Origin: Natrialba asiatica DSM 12278
GTDB lineage: Archaea; Halobacteriota; Halobacteria; Halobacteriales; Natrialbaceae
Direction: 5' to 3'
Length of the DNA: 47,471 nt
Assembly (NCBI RefSeq): GCF_000337555.1
Contig: NZ_AOIO01000009.1
Coordinates: forward strand, 68,956 to 116,426
This document shows positions 16,598-25,406 of this stretch, one piece after another (positions within the stretch are counted from its first letter, which is position 1; every line of letters begins with the position of its first letter). The position numbers and the translations under genes are program-made. The notes below the pieces were generated by a model, which had not been told where the DNA came from, ran no database searches, and was given only the letters and a program-made list of their open reading frames with translations.

Positions 16598-18529
16598 ATG
16601 AGCAAACAGCAATCTAACAAAGGTACGACGTTCGGTCTTGACGGTGCCCTCTCTGGCGTCGAAACGCGGCAGAAGGCGAGCGCGATCCACGATCATCAGT
16701 CCGGGGACGGATCAAATGATCATCTCGCTTCCGTGTACGATAATCAGGACGATCAGTTCGCCGCGGTCGTGCCGTTCATCAAAGAGGGGTTGGAACAGGG
16801 CGAGCAGTGCCTCTACGTCGCGGATGACAATACGACGGAAACCGTCCTCGACGCACTTCGCGAAGGTGGTATCGACGTCGAAGCTGCCCAAGAGACCGGC
16901 GCGTTATCGATCTGCACAAAAGCGGACACGTACCTCCGGACGGGCGAGTTCGAGCCGGAGACGATGGTCGAGTTCTGGGAGGAAACTCTCGCTGAGGCGC
17001 GCGATCGCGAGGGGTACGAAGGTGTGCGAGCCGCCGCCGAGATGACGTGGGCGCTTGAAGAGGACACCGGACTCGATCAATTAGTCCGGTATGAAGCACT
17101 GCTCAATACGATTTACGAAGGCGATGATTACGTCGTCCTCTGCCAGTATAATCGTGATCGGTTTTCTACGGATGTGCTTTCGGACGTGATTCGGAGTCAT
17201 CCGCTCGTCGTATACGACGGGACGGTCTGTCAGAACTTCTATTACCAGCCTCCGGACGAGTTCTTTGGCACGGACCACCCACCACTCGATGTAGATCAGA
17301 CAGTCGAGGGGTTACTCAGGCACGCACAAACCCAACGTGAACTAACCGAGCGCGATCGATTCCAGAGCCAACTCTACGAAATTACGTCGGAACCCGAGCG
17401 ATCGTTCGACGAAAAACTCCAAGATATATTTGAGCTTGGGTGCGAACGATTCGATCTCGATCTCGGCGGAATGGCTCGTATCGATCCACGAGCGGACCTC
17501 CTTGAAGTCGAGTACGTCAGCGATTCGCACGACCACCTCCAACCCAACGTCACAGTGAGCCTCTCCGAGACGTACTGTCGCGTCCTGACCGACAGTGGCA
17601 ACCCGATCAGCATTACTGCACCCGCAGATGAAGGATTCGAGGGAACGGTAGCCTACGAGGAGTTCGGCGTGAAATCGTATTTGGGAACGCGGCTCCGAGT
17701 GAAAAACGGACTCGACCGGTCGTTCTTTTTCGTGTCCCACGAATCTCGGAACACGCCGTTTTCGGATGCCGAGCGTACGTTTCTGAAATCGATGGGGCAG
17801 TGGGTCCAGCAAGAACTCGAACGCCGTGAATACGAGCAGCGTCTCAAAGAGTCCAACAAGCGCCTCGAACAGTTCGCCCATGCCGCCTCTCACGATCTCC
17901 AAGAGCCCCTACGGATGGTCTCCAGTTACTTGCAGTTACTCGAAGCCCGGTATGCTAACGATCTGGACGCAGATGCGGAAGAGTTCATCGAGTTCGCGGT
18001 CGATGGGGCGGACCGAATGCGGGACATGATCGATGGACTCCTCGAATACTCACGGATCGAAACCGAAGGTGAGTCGTTCGAACCCGTCGACCTCGATGCC
18101 CTCGCCGACGAGGTACTGGCTGACTTGCAGCTCCGCATTGAGGAGACAGATGCTGAAGTAACGGTCGAAGATCTTCCTCAGGTCGAGGGGGATGCGAATC
18201 AACTCCGGCAACTGTTGCAGAACTTGATCGACAATGCAATCGAGTACAGTGGCGATAAGCAGCCACAGGTGGCGATCTCCACAGGCCGTGCCGGCAAGAT
18301 GTGGCGCATCTCCGTGCGCGACGAAGGAATCGGTATCTCTCCCGACGATCAGGATCGCATCTTCGAGGTTTTTGAGCGCCTCCACACACGCAATGAATAC
18401 GAAGGTGCGGGCATTGGACTGGCACTTTGTGAGCGAATCGTCGAACGCCACGGTGGCAAGATATGGGTTGACTCCGAGCCCGGAGACGGGTCGACGTTTT
18501 CGTTTACGCTCCCGGCCCTCTACACGTAA
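16598..18529 (+). CDS. Sensor histidine kinase: MEDS - GAF - HisKA - HATPase
   Basis: The 643-residue cytoplasmic kinase has no membrane helix. Residues 40-230 form a MEDS/DcmR sensory domain ('HLASVYDNQDDQFAAVVPFI', 'GEQCLYVADDN', 'LCQYNRDRF'). Residues 255-405 are a GAF domain. Phosphoacceptor His432 lies in 'HAASHDLQEPLRM' (HisKA). The HATPase domain has 'NLIDNAIEYS' (N box), 'DEGIGI' (G1) and 'GAGIGLAL' (G2). Phosphate would pass to a response regulator, but none is encoded nearby, so this is an orphan kinase as often seen in haloarchaea. MEDS domains were proposed to sense small hydrocarbon-derived or methylated ligands; the actual ligand is unknown. Confidence 0.9.
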   Translation: MSKQQSNKGTTFGLDGALSGVETRQKASAIHDHQSGDGSNDHLASVYDNQDDQFAAVVPFIKEGLEQGEQCLYVADDNTTETVLDALREGGIDVEAAQETGALSICTKADTYLRTGEFEPETMVEFWEETLAEARDREGYEGVRAAAEMTWALEEDTGLDQLVRYEALLNTIYEGDDYVVLCQYNRDRFSTDVLSDVIRSHPLVVYDGTVCQNFYYQPPDEFFGTDHPPLDVDQTVEGLLRHAQTQRELTERDRFQSQLYEITSEPERSFDEKLQDIFELGCERFDLDLGGMARIDPRADLLEVEYVSDSHDHLQPNVTVSLSETYCRVLTDSGNPISITAPADEGFEGTVAYEEFGVKSYLGTRLRVKNGLDRSFFFVSHESRNTPFSDAERTFLKSMGQWVQQELERREYEQRLKESNKRLEQFAHAASHDLQEPLRMVSSYLQLLEARYANDLDADAEEFIEFAVDGADRMRDMIDGLLEYSRIETEGESFEPVDLDALADEVLADLQLRIEETDAEVTVEDLPQVEGDANQLRQLLQNLIDNAIEYSGDKQPQVAISTGRAGKMWRISVRDEGIGISPDDQDRIFEVFERLHTRNEYEGAGIGLALCERIVERHGGKIWVDSEPGDGSTFSFTLPALYT

Positions 18530-18662
18530 AATTCTGTATTGACAACTCGCTATCGTTCTTATTGTGCAACGATACGTTCTGCACACACCCTGCGTCTTCA
18601 TCACGACCCCTAGAACCGATCATCGTCTGCGGGTTTCAACGAGGCCAGTTAGTTCCACATCG

Positions 18663-18869
18663 CTAACGCAATCGTCTGAAGGATAGAAGTTCGATAGAGC
18701 CTGGTTGGGCGTTATTCGGTAACTCAACAACGGATGTGCTCCCACACCGGCATGGTAATCTGTTGCTTTCACGTATCAGTGTTCCATCAGGGAGACGAAA
18801 GGCAGGATAGACGGCATTACAGTTGCTACAACGGATCGAAATCGCCTCCGTCTGATCCTGATTGTCCAT
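18663..18869 (-). CDS. Small zinc-ribbon protein, 68 aa
   Basis: The protein begins MDNQDQTEAISIRCSNC and carries two Cys knuckles, 'CSNC' and 'CRCG', about 25 residues apart, the spacing of a zinc ribbon. The intervening segment 'AVYPAFRLPDGTLIRE' is likely a beta hairpin. Haloarchaea encode many such mini zinc-finger proteins, some of which affect swarming, biofilm or stress responses. It stands alone between the histidine kinase and 19117. Intact knuckles and a clean start and stop support a real gene; its target is unknown. Confidence 0.7.
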   Translation of the reverse strand: MDNQDQTEAISIRCSNCNAVYPAFRLPDGTLIRESNRLPCRCGSTSVVELPNNAQPGSIELLSFRRLR

Positions 18870-19116
18870 CCTTCAGTAAGTACCCGCCAGTAGAGACAGA
18901 GATGTACCGACGTTCTCCAATTTCTGATCTGACCGATACCGTTCTACGGATAGCTACATCCGGTCTCAACAGTGCATAGAGAACAGCAGCATCTCATGTA
19001 GAGAATCGTGGAGTCAAATCGGGAACCCACCTGAGAGCCTTCTCTTGGTCTGGTTTGGTTATATTTCAGGGATATTCTTAAGCGGTTCAAGATAGAGCAT
19101 TCAGTACGAGGACAGG

Positions 19117-19392
19117 ATGACCGATATCATTGATCCACGGCCGCCGCTTCCGGAGTGGATTCTGGATGCCTATAATGTCATTCGTACCCGCGGCATCAGT
19201 TCTGAGACCGACGGAAGCGGGCAAGCCGTTCCTCGCGAGTTCGCACTGGATCTCCTGCTCAGTGCCGATGAACTCGCGCTTGAACCCAGGGACGCAGAGC
19301 ATGCACTCACCCGCCTGCTTGAGCGAGGCTACTTCTACGAAGTCGACGACGAACTCCGAGTGACATCCCCAGAGGAACTAGGTTCTGTCTGA
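19117..19392 (+). CDS. Haloarchaeal hypothetical protein with wHTH-like tail, 91 aa
   Basis: The protein starts MTDIIDPRPPLPEWILDAY and continues with a helical segment rich in Leu and Glu: 'FALDLLLSADELALEPRDAE' then 'HALTRLLERGYFYEVDD'. The final part resembles the last helix and wing of a winged-helix domain ('LLERGYFYEVDDELRVT'). I recognise similar short haloarchaeal proteins but no named family. It is convergent with the channel gene at 19499. Codon use is typical of the genome, so it is likely real. Confidence 0.6.
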   Translation: MTDIIDPRPPLPEWILDAYNVIRTRGISSETDGSGQAVPREFALDLLLSADELALEPRDAEHALTRLLERGYFYEVDDELRVTSPEELGSV

Positions 19393-19498
19393 CCCGTCGG
19401 TGCCGTATTGATCTCTCGGCGGTAGTGAACGCTCGCTACACGTGCGAATTGAACGCCGGAGATCCTCTCAAATATTGAAAGAGTTCGGCAGCCTGCAG

Positions 19499-21082
19499 TC
19501 ACGAGTCGGCGACCGTTCGCTCGAACTCCTGAATCGCCTCGTCGCTTCCCGCGACGAACACGTCATCGTCGGCCGTGATGTCGGTACGTTCGTCGGTATG
19601 GACAGTCCCGTTGCGCGAGACACCGATCACGGTCCAACCGCGCTCGGTGTCGCGACGGGCCTCCGCCACAGTCTGGCCGACGAATGGAGCTGCGTCGGCT
19701 CGAACGAGTCGGATCTGGCTCACTGGATCCATGATACGTTCACCGTGTACCTCCGACGCGACCAGCCGAGCCGATACTCGCTGGATGGAAAGGACGTAGT
19801 CAGCGCCTGCTCTGAACGCCGCCCTCGTCTTCTCTCCATCTGTCACGCGTGCGAGTATTTCCACTCCGCTGGAGAGCGAGCGGGCGACGGCGATGGCCAT
19901 CAGTGCGGTCGAATCGTCATCGACGGTGACGATCAGCGCCGAGGCATCGTTGATCCCCGCTTCGCGGAGTGTTTCGGGTTCAGTCACATCGCCGACGACG
20001 TCGGGATTGCGCCCCTCCGATTCGTCGACGGTCGTCACCGAGACGTCTGCTGGGAGCGCATCGACGGCGGCGGTTCCGCCCTCACCGACGCCGGCGACGA
20101 CGACCCTCGATGGGGTTGCGATTCGCCGCGGTCGGACGCCGCCAATCTCGGTCGTCATCTCACCGATCTCGTTTTCCGGCCCGGCGACAGTCAGAACGGT
20201 ATTAGGCGTGAGTTCGTCGTCGGGGGACGGCGGCAGCCGCAACTCACCGTCAAACCACCCGGCAACCAGCGTCAGATTCGGGTGGTTTGCGATCGGCGAG
20301 TCACGCACCCGAACGCCGTGGAGCGGACTGTTTCGCCGGACGAGTATCTCGCGAATGTCGATTTCATCCCGTTCAGACTGCTCGCCGACTGTGACCGGTG
20401 TCGTCGCTTTCTCCGCCAGTCGCCGGCCGATCAGCGCGTGTGGAGCAACACTGCGGTCAACGCCGATTTCCGCGAGCGCCGCTTTATGGCGCGTCGACCC
20501 GGTGAAACTAATCACCCGCAGATCTTTATTGGCCTCTAGCGCGGTGAGAACAATGCTCGCGGTTTTGTCGCCAGCGTCGGTGATGAGTAGCGATGCTCGC
20601 TCGATCGTCGCACGGTCGAGATCGGCCCGGTCCTCCGGATCGCCGTTGATCGCTTGATAACCATCATCCGAGAGACGCTTCGCTTCCTCCTCGTCAGATT
20701 CGATGAGGACGTAATCGATATCGAATTCTTCGAGTTCGTCGAGCAGTATATCAGTATCGCGCTGATACTCCGCAATGACGACGTGGGCGGTCTTGCTCGT
20801 GAGACGGCTGGCGAGGTTCAGCGGCGTCTGCTCGAATAGCGGGATGACTAAGACGCGTAATGCGACGAACCCGATGACGACGCCGGTCAACTGAATCGTC
20901 ACCAGCAGAATATTCATCGTCGGCGTCGTCCAGGGCGAATCCGCACCGAACCCAGTCGTCGTCATCGTCTCGATCACCGTCTGGAACGACCGAAAGATAG
21001 ACTGGGGGCGATTTTCGAGTGCGTGCATTCCCCAATTGTAGACGAGCGTGTAGAAGAGGACGACTATGCCGAGACCGACCAC
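19499..21082 (-). CDS. Potassium channel-type protein with two TrkA-N/TrkA-C (RCK) units
   Basis: From a GTG at 21082 the 527-residue product has a first membrane helix (GLGIVVLFYTLVYNWGM), a pore loop ending in the filter-like 'TMTTTGFG', and a second helix ('ILLVTIQLTGVVIGFVALRV'). Two TrkA-N NAD-binding domains each with a TrkA-C domain follow: the first begins 'AHVVIAEYQRDTD', the second 'RVVVAGVGEGGTA'. This is a haloarchaeal two-helix channel gated by RCK domains and fits potassium movement across the membrane. The true N-terminus is unclear. The frame stays open upstream with good residues (RDLTKRQRLLAIFV) but has no ATG, and a nearby ATG at 21156 is in another frame, so a 5' frameshift is possible. 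Confidence 0.85.
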   Translation of the reverse strand: MVGLGIVVLFYTLVYNWGMHALENRPQSIFRSFQTVIETMTTTGFGADSPWTTPTMNILLVTIQLTGVVIGFVALRVLVIPLFEQTPLNLASRLTSKTAHVVIAEYQRDTDILLDELEEFDIDYVLIESDEEEAKRLSDDGYQAINGDPEDRADLDRATIERASLLITDAGDKTASIVLTALEANKDLRVISFTGSTRHKAALAEIGVDRSVAPHALIGRRLAEKATTPVTVGEQSERDEIDIREILVRRNSPLHGVRVRDSPIANHPNLTLVAGWFDGELRLPPSPDDELTPNTVLTVAGPENEIGEMTTEIGGVRPRRIATPSRVVVAGVGEGGTAAVDALPADVSVTTVDESEGRNPDVVGDVTEPETLREAGINDASALIVTVDDDSTALMAIAVARSLSSGVEILARVTDGEKTRAAFRAGADYVLSIQRVSARLVASEVHGERIMDPVSQIRLVRADAAPFVGQTVAEARRDTERGWTVIGVSRNGTVHTDERTDITADDDVFVAGSDEAIQEFERTVADS

Positions 21083-21156
21083 GAAAATCGCTAACAGCCG
21101 TTGACGTTTCGTGAGATCCCGTGGATGTAGCCCTCGATGTCCCGGAGCTCGCGCAT

Positions 21157-21828
21157 ATGATGGCCCCTCTCGTTAACGACAGGTCCTCTGGCCGATTAAA
21201 TAATTAGTCGGCTGTTGCTGGGGTGCGCTGGAGAGAAGCAACTGTACCGACCGAGATTGAGTTGTGCCCCCGGTCGGTGAACGAGTGATGAGCGCACTTT
21301 ACGGACCAGTCTCCTCGTTCAAACACGGCCGAATCGAGAGCAGGTGGCGCCTTCTGTGATACCCCTTAGATCGACGACTGTCTACTTCCGGTCGCAGTAC
21401 ACTGTTCCCCTGTACTTACCGATCTGTGTGTTCGCTAAAAATGTGAAGAAGAGCGGGCAGAACGCCCTGTGACACTCTCTGTCTATTGTGAGTGTGCCAG
21501 AGAAATCACCCCACAGTGGTAATTCCACTTTCGTTTACGGTGAACTGACCGCTAAGTAGGCCTGCAAATCTACTGCTGGCACTTCTATCACCTATCGGGA
21601 ATTTCGGGAGAGCCATGCTAAATCCACAGCGTGAATGTAGTACGATATTTGACTCAATTTGCGAAGATGGTGATCTCTCAGTACAGACGTAGTAACCGAT
21701 GGATCCGAAATGGAGTCCGGGCAAGATACGTACCCTCTATTTAGGAGCTACGAGTATACGGTGTGCGTGGCGGACTGGTGGTGGTCATCTTTATGCTAGC
21801 AGAACGTTTCCTAAACCTGGTTGAAACG
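21157..21828. other. Gene-free stretch upstream of the RibD-like gene
   Basis: These 670 bases carry only short conflicting frames with mixed composition. I recognise no protein remnant, RNA gene or repeat. The right end must hold the promoter of the gene at 21829. Confidence 0.35.
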
Positions 21829-22383
21829 ATGAAGACCCAATACTACACAGCAACGAGCATCAACGGGTATCTCGCTGATGAAAATCACTCACTTGACTGG
21901 CTCTTCCAGTTCGGAGATATTGAGGAGATTGAGGGCGTACAGGATGACTACCCGCAGTTCATAGATCAGGTTGGTGCCTTGGCCATGGGCTCGACGACCT
22001 ATGAGTCGGTCATCGAGCAGGAAAACCTACTGGACAACCCGGAAAAGTGGCCGTATGAGGTTCCGGCATGGGTATTCAGCAGTCGGGAGTTACCGGTGGT
22101 TGATGGTGCGGACATCCGCTTCGTGCGGGGAGATGTTGCGCCAATCCATGCGGACATGGTAGAGGCCGCAGGTGGTAAGAACGTCTGGCTTGTCGGTGGC
22201 GGTGACCTTGTAGGACAATTCCACGACCACGGTTTACTCGACGAGATTATTCTCACCGTTGCTCCCGTTACGCTCGCTTCGGGTGCGCCACTACTGCCAC
22301 GCACTATCACTACTCCGCCACTGAAACTAGTTAATGTGCAACAATATAGCGATGTTTTTGCGGTTCTAACCTACGAAGTGTAA
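21829..22383 (+). CDS. RibD C-terminal / dihydrofolate reductase-like protein
   Basis: The start is the ATG at 21829 (MKTQYYTATSINGYLAD), giving 184 residues; an upstream in-frame start would add a hydrophobic stretch foreign to the family. Diagnostic features are the N-terminal strand with 'SINGYLAD', 'ALAMGSTTYESV' and 'KNVWLVGGGDLVGQFHDHGL' near the nucleotide-binding loop, then 'DEIILTVAPVTLASGAPLLP'. This superfamily (RibD-C, PF01872) contains riboflavin-pathway reductases and many uncharacterised DHFR-like oxidoreductases that use NADPH. This copy is unlinked to riboflavin genes. It is a more distant relative of the three copies at 29-33 kb. Confidence 0.85.
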   Translation: MKTQYYTATSINGYLADENHSLDWLFQFGDIEEIEGVQDDYPQFIDQVGALAMGSTTYESVIEQENLLDNPEKWPYEVPAWVFSSRELPVVDGADIRFVRGDVAPIHADMVEAAGGKNVWLVGGGDLVGQFHDHGLLDEIILTVAPVTLASGAPLLPRTITTPPLKLVNVQQYSDVFAVLTYEV

Positions 22384-22604
22384 CGGCCCAGTCCGAGCCA
22401 CTGAAAGGATACATTCAGCAGGACAGTATCGGCAGGACGTATTTTCAAAACATTGGATATATTGAAACTATCTATGGATGATTGTTTTTGGGCGTCGTGC
22501 TGAATACAAAGCGCGGGCCTTGTTTAGACGCGGAGCAACAGACCATTCTTTCCGTTAATGACGCTACAAATCAGCCGCTCAGTTAAATTGCGGATGTAAC
22601 CTCC

Positions 22605-22611
22605 TATAAAA
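22605..22611 (+). promoter_or_regulatory. TATA box deciding the start of the HAD-NUDIX gene
   Basis: TATAAAA lies 37 bases before the ATG at 22645. Transcription would begin about 22632-22635, downstream of the in-frame ATG at 22627. That makes 22645 the better start codon. Confidence 0.55.
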
Positions 22612-22644
22612 GGATACAAGTGGCAGATGGTGCTACAAAATGGC

Positions 22645-23874
22645 ATGGTTTCTGAGCAATTCGACGCGTTCTTGCTTGACCTTGACGGGGTAGTGTATCT
22701 CGGGGACGAGGCCCTACCGGAGGCGGTCGAGTCGGTGAATCGCCTCGATGAGCGGGACAAGGAACTTCGATTCCTGACGAACGACCCACGCCCTCAGCGT
22801 CAGACGATCGCGAACAATCTTCGCAAACTGGGGATCGACGCGGAAGAAGACGAGATCATCACGTCGGGCTGGGCGACCGCCCGCTACCTCTCCCAACAGG
22901 ATGTGACCACCGCTGCTGTCGTCGGTAGCGAAGGGCTGGAAATCGAACTCCAAGAGGAGGGCATCGAGGTCACGGACGACGATCCCAATGCGATGGTCGT
23001 CGGCGCGGACGAGAAGACGTCGTATCAAGACATCCAGCGGGCGGCGAGACACATCCATCGGGGAGCGACGTTCGTGGGGACGAACCCGGATGGGTCGTTC
23101 CCGACCCCGGACGGGCCCGCACCCGGGGCCGGGGGCATTGTCCGAGCAGTCGAAGCTGCGGCAGGGACAGAGCCGACGGTCGTTGGCAAACCCGAGCCGC
23201 TTATGTTCGAGATGGCTCTCGACGGGCTGGCCGACGACGTGCAAGCGGTCGTGATTGGCGATAATCCTGCCACGGACGTTCTCGGCGCCCACCGTGCGGG
23301 GATCACCGGGATTCTGGTGGCCGAGGACGAACCGACTGCCGCATCTGCTCGTGATCTTCAGCAACCAGATTTAACGATCTCGACGCTTGCAAACCTCTTC
23401 ACGGACACAACCGGCACGTGGGAGGCACCTCCCTATTCGTGGCCGGACGAGATACGTCCGGGTGTCGCTGCTGTCGTAGTGAATAACGCAGATGAGGTGC
23501 TGTTGCTGAAACGCGCCGACAAAGAGCAGTGGGCGCTCCCGACGGGCACGGTCGAACGGTGCGAACCAGTCGGGGACGCTATCACACGGGAGGTTGAGGA
23601 GGAAACGGGACTGCAAATAGCGGTTGAGCGGTTGATGGGCGTCTATTCACACCCGGAACAGCAGGTGTTTTCGTATCCCTCAGGCAAGGCAGTTCACTTC
23701 GTCACGAATTGCTTTCGGTGTACCATCGAGGGGGGGACACCCGAGGCCGACGAAGAGGAAGCCCTCGAGGTCGGATTCTTCGACATGAACGATTTGCCGT
23801 CGGACATCCTCCCGATGCAACCGCAGTGGATAGCCGATGCAAATGATACGGATGGCTCTCCCGCAATTCGATAA
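22645..23874 (+). CDS. HAD-IIA phosphatase fused to a NUDIX hydrolase
   Basis: The 409-residue protein combines two enzymes. Residues 1-265 are a HAD-IIA hydrolase: 'LLDLDGVVYLG' with nucleophile Asp12 and acid Asp14, 'FLTNDPRPQ' (motif II region), 'VVGKPEPLMFEMAL' (motif III Lys) and 'VVIGDNPATDVLGA' (motif IV). Residues 275-409 form a NUDIX domain with a full Nudix box at about 301-323 (G-x5-E-x7-REVEEETG). HAD-IIA enzymes dephosphorylate nucleotides or sugar/glycerol phosphates, and NUDIX enzymes hydrolyse diphosphates linked to a nucleoside. The fusion suggests two consecutive steps on one metabolite (diphosphate, then monophosphate), possibly house-cleaning or FAD/FMN-type turnover. Both active sites look intact. 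Confidence 0.9.
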   Translation: MVSEQFDAFLLDLDGVVYLGDEALPEAVESVNRLDERDKELRFLTNDPRPQRQTIANNLRKLGIDAEEDEIITSGWATARYLSQQDVTTAAVVGSEGLEIELQEEGIEVTDDDPNAMVVGADEKTSYQDIQRAARHIHRGATFVGTNPDGSFPTPDGPAPGAGGIVRAVEAAAGTEPTVVGKPEPLMFEMALDGLADDVQAVVIGDNPATDVLGAHRAGITGILVAEDEPTAASARDLQQPDLTISTLANLFTDTTGTWEAPPYSWPDEIRPGVAAVVVNNADEVLLLKRADKEQWALPTGTVERCEPVGDAITREVEEETGLQIAVERLMGVYSHPEQQVFSYPSGKAVHFVTNCFRCTIEGGTPEADEEEALEVGFFDMNDLPSDILPMQPQWIADANDTDGSPAIR

Positions 23875-23898
23875 ATACACATGCTGTGCTGACCGAAG

Positions 23899-24171
23899 TT
23901 ACGGAGCAAGTTCGACGTTTCTCACAGCCGCTTTCAGAACGAGTTCACGGAACTGACCGAACTACGTCCGCACCCGAAGCGTGTCGCCGTACCGCTGCTT
24001 GAGCGCGAAAAACACAGCCTCGACGATTGACCGTCGATGATAGGTATCGTCGTCATGGCGAGCGTTATGCGCCATATCTAGCGGGGAGAACCCTCGGTGT
24101 TTAATCACTGGCCGAACGTCGGCCTCCCGAAGCTCTTCGCGGAGGTCGTCCCAATCATAGCCCTTGTCACT
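23899..24171 (-). pseudogene. C-terminal fragment of an IS5-type transposase
   Basis: Minus-strand codons read 'SDKGYDWDDLREELREADVR', then 'IKHRGFSPLDMAHNARHDDD', 'SIVEAVFFALKQRYGDTLR', a TAG where Trp is expected, and 'FGQFRELVLKAAVRNVEL' before the end at 23899. This is the 3' part of a haloarchaeal IS5-family transposase with the DKGYD motif and final catalytic Glu region. The 5' two thirds are missing: the sequence switches at about 24168 to a TnpB remnant on the other strand. Truncation and the nonsense codon make it non-functional. Confidence 0.75.
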
Positions 24172-24559
24172 CGTGGGCGTTCGCCCGATTCCAAGGGCGT
24201 ATCGAGGACAAAACGACGAAAGCGGGTATCCCAGTTGAGTACGTGAATCCGGCGTACACCTCGCAGACGTGCCACTCGTGCCACCACATCGGTCGGCGGG
24301 ACTCACAAGCCGAGTTCCGGTGTCAGAAGACGACTGCCACGCTTCGACGTTTCAGGCCGACATCGACGCTTCCGCGAATATCGCACGACGGATTGACCCG
24401 TGGGGAGAGAGCGTCCCGCTTGATAAGGTGGAACGCGATAACTCGCCTCGGGATGGGAGCGGTTGTGACACCGCCGCGACTCACCGTGAGAAGAGCGTAC
24501 CAGCGCAGATGACGCACACGGCGTTTCGAGAGTCGGAACCCTCTACCAGCGACAACTAA
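24168..24559 (+). pseudogene. tnpB: 3' fragment of an IS200/IS605-type tnpB (OrfB)
   Basis: The plus strand encodes 'HSWAFARFQGRIEDKTTKAG', 'VEYVNPAYTSQTCHSCHH' and 'IGRRDSQAEFRC', then after a one-base deletion near 24330 'STFQADIDASANIARRIDPW' to a TAA at 24559. This is the C-terminal part of TnpB: half of the zinc-finger (CHSC...C) and the last RuvC motif, where the usual Asn of 'ADINAS' is Asp. The N-terminal two thirds, including the first catalytic Asp, are absent. TnpB proteins are RNA-guided endonucleases of transposons, so this copy is dead. A right-end hairpin follows. Confidence 0.8.
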
Positions 24560-24583
24560 CTGGTATCCCCCGTGCGTGGGAAG

Positions 24584-24612
24584 CTTCGCCGTTTACGGCG
24601 AGGTGGGTGTCA
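24584..24612 (+). mobile_element. Right-end hairpin of the IS200/IS605-type remnant
   Basis: CTTCGCCG, a four-base loop TTTA, and CGGCGAGG form a stem, followed by TGGGTGTCA. A hairpin plus a short conserved tail is the expected 3' end of this transposon class and also the end of the TnpB guide RNA. The reverse complement of the 36675-36703 site has the same plan (hairpin then GGATGTCA). Confidence 0.6.
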
Positions 24613-24694
24613 CTTCGTGAAATTACCGGTGGGAAAAGGTCAAGAGTTAGAATAATCGATGAGGCTAAATCAGCAGTACGACTCTTTACAACAT

Positions 24695-25027
24695 ATGGTA
24701 TCACTAGACACGATATTCGACCTGCTCAGCGACGAACGCAGACGGTATGCTCTATACTATCTGTACGAACGGGATGGTCCTGTACCGATTGAGGAGCTTG
24801 TAGAGACGATCGCTGATTGGGAAGATGATCCTCCGGAAGATGATTCGTGGGAAAAGTTCGATGAGATAGTGGTGGACCTACAGCATACTCATCTTCCCAA
24901 GACTGCGGAAGTTGAGTTCATCCAATATCATCGTGATCGGGGGGTTGTTCAGGTGCAGGGTGCGCCACCGAAATTCGATGCGTTCATGACTGTCGCCAGA
25001 TTGCTCGAGCAGCCTGAAGATGGTTGA
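24695..25027 (+). CDS. DUF7344-type haloarchaeal winged-helix protein
   Basis: The start is the ATG at 24695 (MVSLDTIFDLLSDERRRY); a start 12 codons upstream is less typical. The opening 'LSDERRRYALYYLYERDGP' and the following 'IEELVETIADWEDDP' are the hallmark of the DUF7344 HTH domain that is abundant in Halobacteria. A later 'VVDLQHTHLPKTAEVEFI' completes the fold. These proteins are presumed DNA-binding regulators, usually without a known effector. At 110 residues it has normal length. It stands alone next to the TnpB remnant. Confidence 0.85.
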   Translation: MVSLDTIFDLLSDERRRYALYYLYERDGPVPIEELVETIADWEDDPPEDDSWEKFDEIVVDLQHTHLPKTAEVEFIQYHRDRGVVQVQGAPPKFDAFMTVARLLEQPEDG

Positions 25028-25406
25028 CTGCGATTTGGAGCGGGATTTTCTGGTTTATCTGAATTGAGGCGCTAAGACACCTTTCTCAGCAATCGTCATC
25101 AGAACGCAAGTGTTCTGATTGGCAATCAGCAATCGATGATTTCTGACGACGCCCGAAGGCGCGAGCAGGGAGGGGTACAGCGTTCACAAGAGCAGGAGTT
25201 TGTGCTGTAGTGAATGCAGTCCCTGAGAGGGGGCGAAGCCAAGCCGATTCTGAGACCACTCCCATTAGCGGCGCACACGTCGGCTCATTTTACACCGATC
25301 CACGACAACATCGATATTTAACATATCTGTGGGAAAATGGTAATCCCTCTATTTTTCATACAGGTATAGATATACTTGCAACCTACTGCCTATAACCCCT
25401 ACACTG
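25028..25406. other. Intergenic stretch without a supported gene
   Basis: About 380 bases include a possible stem at 25090-25110 (CAAGTGTTCTGATTGGC region with a nearby partial complement) and an AT-rich right half (25300-25400). No gene remnant I can name is present on either strand. Confidence 0.35.

Noticed and set aside
19442-20539. Long plus-strand frame (365 codons) opposite the RCK channel
   Set aside because: It is basic and Arg/His-rich, unlike haloarchaeal proteins, and overlaps a clearly recognised gene on the other strand.
24584-24603. Rho-independent-like hairpin after the DNA at 24559
   Set aside because: It lacks a following T run and is better explained as the right end of the IS200/IS605-type relic.
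25210-25395. Short plus-strand frame of 61 codons
   Set aside because: Mixed composition, AT-rich second half, no family resemblance and no promoter; treated as intergenic.
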